Positions 16,539-23,333 of a stretch of DNA of 64,000 nt are shown here, one piece after another. A program made the position numbers and the translations under genes. The notes below the pieces were generated by a model. That model ran no database searches, was not told the origin of the DNA, and saw nothing but the letters and a program-made list of their open reading frames with translations. The DNA lies in assembly GCF_900105395.1 (NCBI RefSeq), contig NZ_LT629775.1, forward strand, positions 930,001 to 994,000, written 5' to 3'. Positions within the stretch are counted from its first letter, which is position 1; every line of letters begins with the position of its first letter. The DNA is from Streptomyces sp. TLI_053 (lineage in GTDB: Bacteria; Actinomycetota; Actinomycetes; Streptomycetales; Streptomycetaceae).

Positions 16539-17507
16539 ATGACCGCTCAGCCCGACCGCCCGACCGCCCGCCCGTCCCTCACCGGACCACTCGCGCATCC
16601 GCTCGCCCGCCGCTGGCTGCTCGCGTCCTGCGTGCCCGTGCTGCTCGTGCTCGGGATGGCGCTGACCGTCCCGCCGGCGCCCTCGGCCGCCGGCACGGGG
16701 ACACCCGGCCCGGCCGACATGGCGGGGATGCCGGACATGGCGGGGACGGCAGGGCCGGCGGGGACGGCAGGGCTGTCGGGTGACTCCCCGGACCTCGCGG
16801 CCGCAGGCCTCGCCGCCGAGCGCAACGGCTACCGACTGGACCTCGCGGACCCCGGGCCGACGACCGGGCGGCCGACGGACCTCCGGTTCACCGTCGCCGG
16901 TCCGGACGGCTCCCCCGTCACCGACTTCGCCGTCCACCAGACCAAGAGGCTGCACTTCTACGCGATCCGCAGCGACCTCACCGGCTTCCAGCACCTCCAC
17001 CCGGACCTGGCCGAGGACGGCACCTGGACCGCCGGCCTCGCCGCCCTCGCCCCGGGCAACTGGCGGCTGTACGCAGACTTCGTCCCGAACACCGGCCCGC
17101 ACGCCGCCGAACTGGTGCTCAGCCGGACCGTGACGGTGCCGGGCGAGGCCGCCCCGGTGCCGCTGCCCGCACCGGGCGCCACCGCCACCGCCGACGGCTA
17201 CACCGTTGCGCTGACCGCGCGCCCGGCGGCCGGGGCGCACCGGCTGACCGCCGTCGTCAGCCGGGACGGCCGCCCGGTCCGCGACCTCCAGCCCTACCTG
17301 GACGCCTACGCCCACCTCAGCGCCTTCCACGAGGGCGATCTCGCGATGGCCCACCTCCACCCGGCGGGCACCGTGGACGGCGACCACGGCGGGCCCGAGC
17401 TGACCTTCCAGGCCCTGTTCCCCGAGCCGGGCAACTGGCGGGTCTTCCTCCAGTTCCAGACGTCGGGGCAGTTGCACACCGCCGCGCTCACCCTGCACGT
17501 CGACTGA
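16539..17507 (+). CDS. Membrane-anchored His-rich protein, putative metal handling
   Basis: 322 residues. One hydrophobic segment (about 25-48) anchors the protein or acts as a signal. Then follow a Met/Gly stretch (MAGMPDMAG) and two Ig-like beta domains. His clusters KRLHFYAIRSDLTGFQHLHP (about 140) and AYAHLSAFHEGDLAMAHLHP (about 265) repeat a similar layout in each half and suggest metal (possibly copper) binding outside the membrane. The family is seen in many actinobacteria without an assigned function. The ATG follows GGGAGAG. A Tat-exported barrel protein gene follows in the same direction after 130 bases. Confidence 0.7.
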   Translation: MTAQPDRPTARPSLTGPLAHPLARRWLLASCVPVLLVLGMALTVPPAPSAAGTGTPGPADMAGMPDMAGTAGPAGTAGLSGDSPDLAAAGLAAERNGYRLDLADPGPTTGRPTDLRFTVAGPDGSPVTDFAVHQTKRLHFYAIRSDLTGFQHLHPDLAEDGTWTAGLAALAPGNWRLYADFVPNTGPHAAELVLSRTVTVPGEAAPVPLPAPGATATADGYTVALTARPAAGAHRLTAVVSRDGRPVRDLQPYLDAYAHLSAFHEGDLAMAHLHPAGTVDGDHGGPELTFQALFPEPGNWRVFLQFQTSGQLHTAALTLHVD

Positions 17508-17545
17508 CGGCGGCCCCGATCGGCCGTTCCGGCGAATGCGGTCAC

Positions 17546-17568
17546 CGGAGCGGTGACCGACCGCTCCG
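17546..17568 (+). terminator. Possible terminator after the His-rich protein gene
   Basis: CGGAGCGGT (17546-17554) pairs with ACCGCTCCG (17560-17568) around five bases, 39 bases past the stop. The stem is short for this organism, so it may instead be part of the next gene's leader. Confidence 0.45.
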
Positions 17569-17637
17569 CCCGGTGATCCGTCAACCGGTGGCGCACACCC
17601 CGTGCCCACCGAACGGCGAGCACCCCGGGAGCCCGGT

Positions 17638-18159
17638 ATGACCATCGATCGCAGGAACGCGCTCCGCCTCACCTCACTGGCGGTGGCCGGAGCGGGGATC
17701 GCCACCGCGCCGGCCGCGGCCGCCCGCGCCGCGGGCCCCCGGGCCGGCAGCGGCCGGCCGACGGCGCGGCAGCTCGTCCTCACGGGGAAACGCACGGCCG
17801 CCGACATCCCGGACGTGCTCGTACCCGGCACGCCCTACTTCGTCCACTACGAGCTTCGGGACGCGGACGGCGAGCCGGCCGGCACCGAGAGCGCGCAGTG
17901 CACCCCGGTGACCGTGGGGCCGGACGGGGCGTTCGTGCTCGCCTCGCTGGTCCTGCTCCTCGCCGACGGCATGCTCACCGCCTCGACCGCCTTCGCACGG
18001 CCGCTGCCCGCCCTGACCGAGGTCCTGGTCGCTCCGCGCCGCTGGTCCCACCTGTTCGCGGTCACCGGGGGAACCGGCGCCTACGACGCCGCCACCGGGT
18101 CCGTCACGATCGAACACCTCTCCCGCGAGGACGACGTCCTCACCGTCGACCTCGACTGA
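17638..18159 (+). CDS. Tat-exported allene-oxide-cyclase-like barrel protein
   Basis: 173 residues. The N-terminus MTIDRRNALRLTSLAVAGAG is a twin-arginine signal. The mature domain matches the allene oxide cyclase/dirigent barrel fold, best seen in FAVTGGTGAYDAATGSVTI near the end and in YFVHYELRDADGEPAG, GPDGAFVL. Bacterial members are small-molecule binding or cyclase proteins with unknown ligands. It lies 84 bases before a FAD oxidoreductase gene in the same direction, so the two may act on the same compound. The first in-frame ATG at the Tat signal was chosen. Confidence 0.75.
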   Translation: MTIDRRNALRLTSLAVAGAGIATAPAAAARAAGPRAGSGRPTARQLVLTGKRTAADIPDVLVPGTPYFVHYELRDADGEPAGTESAQCTPVTVGPDGAFVLASLVLLLADGMLTASTAFARPLPALTEVLVAPRRWSHLFAVTGGTGAYDAATGSVTIEHLSREDDVLTVDLD

Positions 18160-18243
18160 TGCCCGGCAGCCGCCCCCGGCCCATCCGGCCGTCGCCGCGC
18201 TCCGAACCGTCCCCGACCACCGGACCGCACAGGAGGACGAACG

Positions 18244-19554
18244 ATGACGCACCGCACGGAGCAGGACCCGACCGCACCGGCGCTGCCGGAGTCGGCCGAG
18301 GTGATCGTGGTCGGAGCGGGCCCGGCCGGACTGGCCTGCGCGCTGGACCTGACCGCGGCGGGGCACGAGGCGCTGGTCCTGGAGGCCGCCGAGGACGTGG
18401 GCGGGCGGATGCGCACCGACGTGGTGCGGGGGTTCCGCCTCGACCGGGGCTTCCAGGTGTTCAACACGGCGTACCCGCAGGTCCGGCGCCGCCTCGACCT
18501 CGCCGCGCTGCGGCTGCACCCGTTCACGCCCGGCATGCTGCTCGCCGACGGCCGACGGTCGCGCCTGCTGCTGGACCCGACCCGCCGCCCGGACCGGGCC
18601 CTGGACCTGCTGAGCGGCCGGGTACTGCCCCCGCGCGACCTGGCGGCGCTCGGGCTGCTGGGGCTGTGCGACGCGGCCCTGCCCGCCGCCCTGCTGAAGC
18701 GGTTCCCGGAGACCAGCACCGCGCTGGCACTGCGGCGGGCCGGCGTCTCGCGGCGCACCGTCGAGGGCGTGCTGCGGCCGTTCCTGGCCGGGGTGTTCCT
18801 GGAGGACCGGCTGGAGACGTCGAGCCGGATGTTCCACCTGGTGTGGCGCAGCATGCTGCGCGGGAGCCTGTGCCTGCCGCAGCAGGGCATCGGGGCCGTG
18901 CCCCGGCAGCTCGCGGCCGGGCTGCCGCCGGGGCGGCTGGTCTGCGGCGCGCCGGTGGAGCGGCTGACGGCGGAGGGTGTGGTGCTCGCCGACGGAGCGC
19001 GGGTGCGGGCGCGGACGGTGGTGGTGGCGACCGGGGCCGGCGCGGCCGCCCGGCTGCTGCCGGGTCTGGAGGTACCCGCCGCGCGGGCGGTCACGACCTT
19101 CTACCACGCGGCACCGGTGAGTCCGCTGGACGGACCGACGCTGGTCGTGGACACCGACGGGCCGGTGCTGAACACGGTCGTGCTGTCCGAGGTGGTCCCG
19201 GGCTGCTCCCCCGACGGGCGGGCGCTGGTGTCGACGTCGGTGCCGGGCACGGCGGCCGACGAGGGCGCGGTCCGGCGGCGGGCGGGCGCGTTGTACGGCG
19301 CGGACGTGTCCGGCTGGGAGCCGCTCGCCGCGTACCGGATCGCCGAGGCGCTGCCGGCCGGGCCGGCGCCGCTCCCGCTCAGCCGGACGACACGCTTCGC
19401 GCCGGGCCGCTACGTGTGCGGGGACCACCGGGCGACGGCCTCGGTGCAGGGGGCGCTGGCCTCGGGGGCCCGGGCGGCCCGCGAGGTGGCGGCGGACCTG
19501 GCGGGCGGCCGGCGGAGCCGACCGCGCGGGGCGGCCACGCCCGAGCCCGTCTGA
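18244..19554 (+). CDS. FAD-dependent amine-oxidase/desaturase-like oxidoreductase
   Basis: 436 residues. The dinucleotide motif GAGPAGLA (from residue 24) and the acidic strand end LEAAEDVGGRMRTD bind FAD as in monoamine oxidase, phytoene desaturase and protoporphyrinogen oxidase relatives. The C-terminal YVCGDHRATASVQGALASGARAA is the second FAD-binding motif of the group. AGGAGGACG precedes the ATG. In streptomycetes such enzymes lie beside the light-induced sigma/LitR/photolyase genes that are also found here, so a role in pigment or photoprotective metabolism is likely. The substrate is unknown. Confidence 0.85.
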   Translation: MTHRTEQDPTAPALPESAEVIVVGAGPAGLACALDLTAAGHEALVLEAAEDVGGRMRTDVVRGFRLDRGFQVFNTAYPQVRRRLDLAALRLHPFTPGMLLADGRRSRLLLDPTRRPDRALDLLSGRVLPPRDLAALGLLGLCDAALPAALLKRFPETSTALALRRAGVSRRTVEGVLRPFLAGVFLEDRLETSSRMFHLVWRSMLRGSLCLPQQGIGAVPRQLAAGLPPGRLVCGAPVERLTAEGVVLADGARVRARTVVVATGAGAAARLLPGLEVPAARAVTTFYHAAPVSPLDGPTLVVDTDGPVLNTVVLSEVVPGCSPDGRALVSTSVPGTAADEGAVRRRAGALYGADVSGWEPLAAYRIAEALPAGPAPLPLSRTTRFAPGRYVCGDHRATASVQGALASGARAAREVAADLAGGRRSRPRGAATPEPV

Positions 19555-19630
19555 GCCCGTCCGAGCCTGCCCGAGCCCGTCCGAGCCTGCCCGAGTCCGT
19601 TCGAGTCCGTCCGGACCCGTCCGAGCCTTT
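19541..19630 (+). repeat. Nine tandem 10-base units
   Basis: Units of CCGAGCCCGT and close variants (CTGAGCCCGT, CCGAGCCTGC, CCGAGTCCGT, TCGAGTCCGT, CCGGACCCGT) follow each other with exact 10-base spacing. They start inside the last codons of the FAD oxidoreductase and end just before the sigma-factor gene. One unit per helical turn puts all copies on one DNA face. Confidence 0.85.
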
Positions 19631-19702
19631 GAGCCCCTTCCGAAAGCGATGCACAAACGATGCGAGTGGGCCCGGCGGGGCCGATCGCTGCACGGTGGAC
19701 GG

Positions 19703-21715
19703 GTGAGTCCGCGAACGCAGGTGTGCGAGGACGCCCCCGGCCCCGGGCCGAGCGGGGCGGCAACCGGGGAACTGCGCCGTCTTCTCGCGCTCTCGGCGCG
19801 GGGCGACGAGGCCGCCTTCGAGCTGCTGTTCCGCGCAGTGGCCGGGCCCGTGTACGGGACGGCGCTGCGCACCCTGCGTTGTCCGGCGCACGCCGAGGAG
19901 GTCGCCCAGGAGGTGCTGCTGGAGGTGTGGCGCACCGCGGCGGCCTACCGGCCCGAGCGCGGCACGGTGCTCGCGTGGGTCCTGACCATCGCCCACCACC
20001 GCGCCGTGGACCGCGTCCGCTCGGCGCGCGCGGCGGCCGACCGGGAGCGGCGCCTCGCCCTCCCGGAACCGGCCGCGGGGTGCGAACCGCCGGAGGAGCA
20101 GGCGGTGCGCGCGCTGGACCGGGTGCGGGTGCGCGCCGCGCTCGCGGGGCTGAGCGCGGCGCAGCGCGAGGCCGTGGTCCTGGCCTACTACGGCGGGTAC
20201 TCGCAGCGGGAGATCGCGCACCGGTTGGAGGTGCCGCTCGGCACGGTCAAGACCCGGGTCCGCGACGGCCTGCGGCACCTGCGGGACGCCTTCGGCCCGG
20301 GCGCCGGGCCCGGCCAGGACCCCGGCGCCGTCGCGGGCCGCGTCGCCGACCGCCGCCCCGCCGTCCTTCCCTCGGCCCGCCCCGGCGCCCGTCCCTCCGC
20401 CCGTCGCGACGCCACGAGCACGGCGGCGGCAACACCGGGCCGGGCCGCCGCGATCGTAGAATCGCCGACCGGCCGCAAGATCGGCGCCGAGTGCACCGGC
20501 GCCCGGACCGTCCGCTCCGCGGGAGGACAGCATGGCGCCCCACCGACCGCTCGCCCCGGGCGACCCACCCCCGGCCGCGCCCGCGCCGCGCCCCGGCCGC
20601 CCCGGGAGGGAGCCACCGGCGACCGCCGTCCCGGCGCGCCGCGCGGACCGCACCGGGCGGAGGTCCTGGGCATGGTGACGCCGCGAGCCCCGCACGAGGA
20701 CACCGCGGCCGACGACGAGCCCGGTCTGCCCACCGGCGGGGTCGCCCGGCGCCTGGGGGTGTCACCGACGACCGTCCGTTCCTGGGAGCGGCGCTACGGC
20801 ATCGGCCCCGCCGACCGCCGGGCCGGGCACCACCGCCGCTGGAGCCCGCAGGACATCGCCGTCCTGGAGGCGATGTGCCGGCTGACGGCCAGGGGCGTGC
20901 CACCGGGCGAGGCCGCCCGCGCCGCCCTGGCCCGGCGCGGGGCCGGGGACACCGGTCCCGCCGACGACACCAGCACCGACGACACCAGCAGCGGGGACGC
21001 CGGTCCCGACGGCACCGGCCCCGAGGACACCAGGGCCGGCCGTGCCCCCGGCGGCAGCCGGACGCTGCGGGTCGGGACGGTGAGCCCCGAGTGCCGCGGC
21101 CTGGCCCGCGCCGCGGTGCGGATGGACGCGCCGGAGGTCACCGGGATCCTGCGAGGGGCCGTCGAACGGCTCGGCGTGGTCGACGCCTGGACCGAGGTGA
21201 TGATGCCCGCCCTTCAGGCCGTGGGGCGCAAGTGGGCGGTCGACGGCGAGCAGTACGTCGAGGTCGAGCACCTGCTGTCCTGGCACGTCTCCAGCGTGCT
21301 GCGCGGGGTGGCGGTACAGGCCGTCCGGGTCCGGCCGGTGCGGCCGGTGCTGCTGGCGGCGACGCCGGGCGAGCAGCACACCCTGCCGCTGGAGGCCACG
21401 GCGGCGGCGCTGACCGAACGCGCCCTCCCGTTCCGGATGCTGGGCGCGGCCGTCCCGCCCCGCGCGCTGCTCGACGCCGTCCACCGGCTGGGGCCGGGCG
21501 CCGTGATGATCTGGTCCCAGGACCGGCAGACCGCCGACCTCGCGCTGGTGCGCCAGGTGAGCGCCGGGGTGCGGGGCCCGCGCGGCTCCCGGGGCCGGGC
21601 GACGGTGGTCGCGGCCGGTCCGGGCTGGGGCCGGACCGGGGTCCCGGCCGAGGCCGCGACGCCCCGCACCCTCGCCGGCGCCGTCGACCTGCTGGAGGAG
21701 GCGATCACGGCCTGA
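19703..21715 (+). CDS. ECF sigma factor in one open frame with a MerR/B12-binding regulator
   Basis: The frame runs 670 codons without a stop. Part 1 (to about residue 195) is a SigK/LitS-type ECF sigma factor: region 2 (GDEAAFELLFRAV, EEVAQEVLLEVW, VLAWVLTIAHHRAVDRVR) and region 4 (LSAAQREAVVLAYYGGYSQ, LGTVKTRVRDGL). Part 2 is a Pro/Arg/Ala-rich stretch of about 125 residues. Part 3, from MVTPRAP, is a LitR-like regulator (separate entry). Either this is a natural fusion, or the sigma gene lost its stop and part 3 is also made from its own start at 20672. The start is unsure: GTG 19703 (after GGTGGAC) or ATG 19649. LitS/LitR control light-induced genes in streptomycetes. Confidence 0.7.
   Translation: MSPRTQVCEDAPGPGPSGAATGELRRLLALSARGDEAAFELLFRAVAGPVYGTALRTLRCPAHAEEVAQEVLLEVWRTAAAYRPERGTVLAWVLTIAHHRAVDRVRSARAAADRERRLALPEPAAGCEPPEEQAVRALDRVRVRAALAGLSAAQREAVVLAYYGGYSQREIAHRLEVPLGTVKTRVRDGLRHLRDAFGPGAGPGQDPGAVAGRVADRRPAVLPSARPGARPSARRDATSTAAATPGRAAAIVESPTGRKIGAECTGARTVRSAGGQHGAPPTARPGRPTPGRARAAPRPPREGATGDRRPGAPRGPHRAEVLGMVTPRAPHEDTAADDEPGLPTGGVARRLGVSPTTVRSWERRYGIGPADRRAGHHRRWSPQDIAVLEAMCRLTARGVPPGEAARAALARRGAGDTGPADDTSTDDTSSGDAGPDGTGPEDTRAGRAPGGSRTLRVGTVSPECRGLARAAVRMDAPEVTGILRGAVERLGVVDAWTEVMMPALQAVGRKWAVDGEQYVEVEHLLSWHVSSVLRGVAVQAVRVRPVRPVLLAATPGEQHTLPLEATAAALTERALPFRMLGAAVPPRALLDAVHRLGPGAVMIWSQDRQTADLALVRQVSAGVRGPRGSRGRATVVAAGPGWGRTGVPAEAATPRTLAGAVDLLEEAITA
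20532..20678 (+). CDS. Possible 48-residue leader peptide overlapping the LitR-like start
   Basis: An ATG at 20532 stands behind GGGAGGACAGC, the best ribosome-binding sequence in this stretch, in a different frame from the sigma gene. The frame ends at TGA 20676-20678, overlapping ATG 20672 (ATGGTGA). Translation would deliver ribosomes to the LitR-like start. The product is Pro/Arg-rich (MAPHRPLAPGDPPPAA) with no domain, so it may only serve coupling, or be chance. Confidence 0.3.
   Translation: MAPHRPLAPGDPPPAAPAPRPGRPGREPPATAVPARRADRTGRRSWAW
20672..21715 (+). CDS. LitR-like MerR-family regulator with B12-binding domain
   Basis: 347 residues if started at ATG 20672 (GTG 20675 also possible). 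An N-terminal MerR winged helix (GGVARRLGVSPTTVRSWERRYGIGPADRRAGHHRRW) is followed by an acidic, Asp/Thr-rich linker, a helical B12-cap domain (KWAVDGEQYVEVEHLLSWHV, similar to the W-x9-EH motif but with one extra residue) and a cobalamin-type Rossmann domain. The candidate cobalt-ligand His lies in PGEQHTLPL, where the usual ExHxxG glycine is Pro. CarH/LitR proteins use adenosyl-B12 as a light sensor and repress light-inducible genes. The photolyase downstream and the sigma factor upstream fit that role. The frame is continuous with the sigma factor. Confidence 0.75.
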   Translation: MVTPRAPHEDTAADDEPGLPTGGVARRLGVSPTTVRSWERRYGIGPADRRAGHHRRWSPQDIAVLEAMCRLTARGVPPGEAARAALARRGAGDTGPADDTSTDDTSSGDAGPDGTGPEDTRAGRAPGGSRTLRVGTVSPECRGLARAAVRMDAPEVTGILRGAVERLGVVDAWTEVMMPALQAVGRKWAVDGEQYVEVEHLLSWHVSSVLRGVAVQAVRVRPVRPVLLAATPGEQHTLPLEATAAALTERALPFRMLGAAVPPRALLDAVHRLGPGAVMIWSQDRQTADLALVRQVSAGVRGPRGSRGRATVVAAGPGWGRTGVPAEAATPRTLAGAVDLLEEAITA

Positions 21716-21721
21716 CGCCCG

Positions 21722-21850
21722 CTCAGGACGGCGGCAGCCGAGGGCACGGCACCGAGAGCCCGGTACCGGGGGCCGCGCCGGAGCCCCGCACCGAAGGCCG
21801 ACGCCGAGAGCCCGCACCGAAAGCCCGCACCGAAAGCCCGGAACCCCGAC
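21722..21850 (+). repeat. Degenerate tandem repeats before the photolyase gene
   Basis: Units related to AGCCCGCACCGAA recur, with two exact neighbouring copies at 21809-21821 and 21822-21834 and worn copies upstream. The stretch fills most of the gap between the regulator and photolyase genes; no promoter boxes were evident. Confidence 0.6.
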
Positions 21851-21874
21851 CGCACCACCTGCGAGGCACCACCC

Positions 21875-23188
21875 GTGACCGTATCGATCGCCCTGTTCAC
21901 CCAGGACCTGCGCCTGCACGACAACCCCGTGCTGCACGCCGCGCGCACCTCGGCCGACCAGGTCGTCCCGTTGTTCGTCTCCGACCCCGCCGTCGAGGCC
22001 GCCGGCTTCGCCGCGCCCAACCGGCAGGCCTTCCTGGCCGACTGCCTCGCCGATCTGGACGTCTCGCTGCGCGCGATCGGGTCCCGGCTGACCGTGCGCC
22101 GGGGCGAGGCCCCCGAGCAGACGGCACGGGTCGCCGCCGAGACCGGCGCCGCCACGGTGCACGTCGCCGCCGGGGTGACCGCCTTCGCCCAGCGACGCGA
22201 GGAGCACCTGCGCAAGCTCCTCGGCGACCGGCTGCACGTCCACGACGCCTCCGTCACCGTGCTCCCGCCGGGCCGGGTCACCCCGGCCGGACGCGACCAC
22301 TACGCGGTCTTCACCCCCTACCACCGCGCCTGGCAGGCGGCCCCCCGCCGCACCGTCCTCAACGCCCCCAGGGCGCTCGCCACCCCGGACGGCGTCCGCA
22401 GCGACACGCTGCTCGTGGACGGCGCGACCTCCCCGGGCCTGCCGCCCGGCGGCGAGAGCGCGGCCCGGGCCCGCTGGCGCCGGTGGGACATCGACGCCTA
22501 CGCCGACATCCACGACGACCTGGCGGCGGACGACACCTCCCGGCTCTCCCCCTACCTGCACTTCGGCTGCCTCTCCCCCACCGAACTCGTCACCCGCGCC
22601 CTGCGGCACGACGGTCCCGGCACGCAGGCGTTCGTCCGGCAGCTGGTCTGGCGGGACTTCCACCACCAGGTGCTGGCCGCCCGCCCCGACGCGGCGCGGC
22701 GCGACTACCGCGACCGGGACGACCGCTGGCACCACGACGAGGCCGAGGCCGAGGCGTGGCGGCAGGGCCGCACCGGCTACCCGATCGTCGACGCCGGGAT
22801 GCGCCAGCTCGCCCACGAGGGCTGGATGCACAACCGTGCCCGGCTGCTGACCGCGAGCTTCCTGGCCAAGAACCTCTACCTGGACTGGCGGGTCGGCGCC
22901 GCCCACTTCCTCTCCCTGCTGGTCGACGGCGACGTGGCCAACAACCAGCTCAACTGGCAGTGGGTGGCCGGCACCGGCACCGACACCCGGCCCAACCGGG
23001 TACTCAACCCGCTGCGCCAGGCCGACCGCTACGACCCCGACGGCGCCTACGTGCGGCGCTGGGTCCCCGAACTCGCCCATCTGCCGGGCCCCTCCGTCCA
23101 CCGGCCCTGGCTGTTCGGCGCCGACTACCCGGCACCGATCCTCGACCCCGAGGCCCTGAACGCCCGCTTCCAGCACGGGCGTCCCTGA
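21875..23188 (+). CDS. phr: Class I CPD photolyase
   Basis: 437-residue light-driven enzyme splitting cyclobutane pyrimidine dimers. The N-terminal Rossmann antenna domain (VSIALFTQDLRLHDNPVL) is followed by the helical FAD domain: RLSPYLHFGCLSP, FVRQLVWRDFHHQ, GYPIVDAGMRQLAHEGWMHNRARL, and the substrate and FAD loop NNQLNWQWVAGTGTD. The Trp residues of the electron-transfer chain are present in these motifs. Length is normal. The GTG start follows GCGAGG. It lies downstream of the sigma/LitR-like gene, as in light-response loci of streptomycetes, so light induction is expected. Confidence 0.95.
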   Translation: MTVSIALFTQDLRLHDNPVLHAARTSADQVVPLFVSDPAVEAAGFAAPNRQAFLADCLADLDVSLRAIGSRLTVRRGEAPEQTARVAAETGAATVHVAAGVTAFAQRREEHLRKLLGDRLHVHDASVTVLPPGRVTPAGRDHYAVFTPYHRAWQAAPRRTVLNAPRALATPDGVRSDTLLVDGATSPGLPPGGESAARARWRRWDIDAYADIHDDLAADDTSRLSPYLHFGCLSPTELVTRALRHDGPGTQAFVRQLVWRDFHHQVLAARPDAARRDYRDRDDRWHHDEAEAEAWRQGRTGYPIVDAGMRQLAHEGWMHNRARLLTASFLAKNLYLDWRVGAAHFLSLLVDGDVANNQLNWQWVAGTGTDTRPNRVLNPLRQADRYDPDGAYVRRWVPELAHLPGPSVHRPWLFGADYPAPILDPEALNARFQHGRP

Positions 23189-23208
23189 CGGCGTCGGCCC
23201 GGAAGCCC

Positions 23209-23232
23209 GGCCGACCGGCCGACCGGCCGACC
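23209..23232. repeat. Three 8-base tandem units between convergent genes
   Basis: GGCCGACC is repeated three times exactly. The rest of the 145-base gap between photolyase and LuxR genes is made of similar GACCG/CCGCGG pieces that can pair in many ways and may terminate transcription. Confidence 0.6.
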
Positions 23233-23333
23233 GGGGCGACGGCGGGCCCGGAGCCCGACAACGGGGCAACGGCGGGGCGACGTCGGCCCGGGAGCCCGAC
23301 CGCGGGCCGACCGCGGACCGGCCGCGGACCGGC

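Noticed and set aside
18244..23188. Complete carotenoid (crt) cluster
   Set aside because: The sigma/LitR/photolyase set suggested it, but no phytoene synthase, desaturase set or cyclase is present; the single FAD oxidoreductase is not enough.
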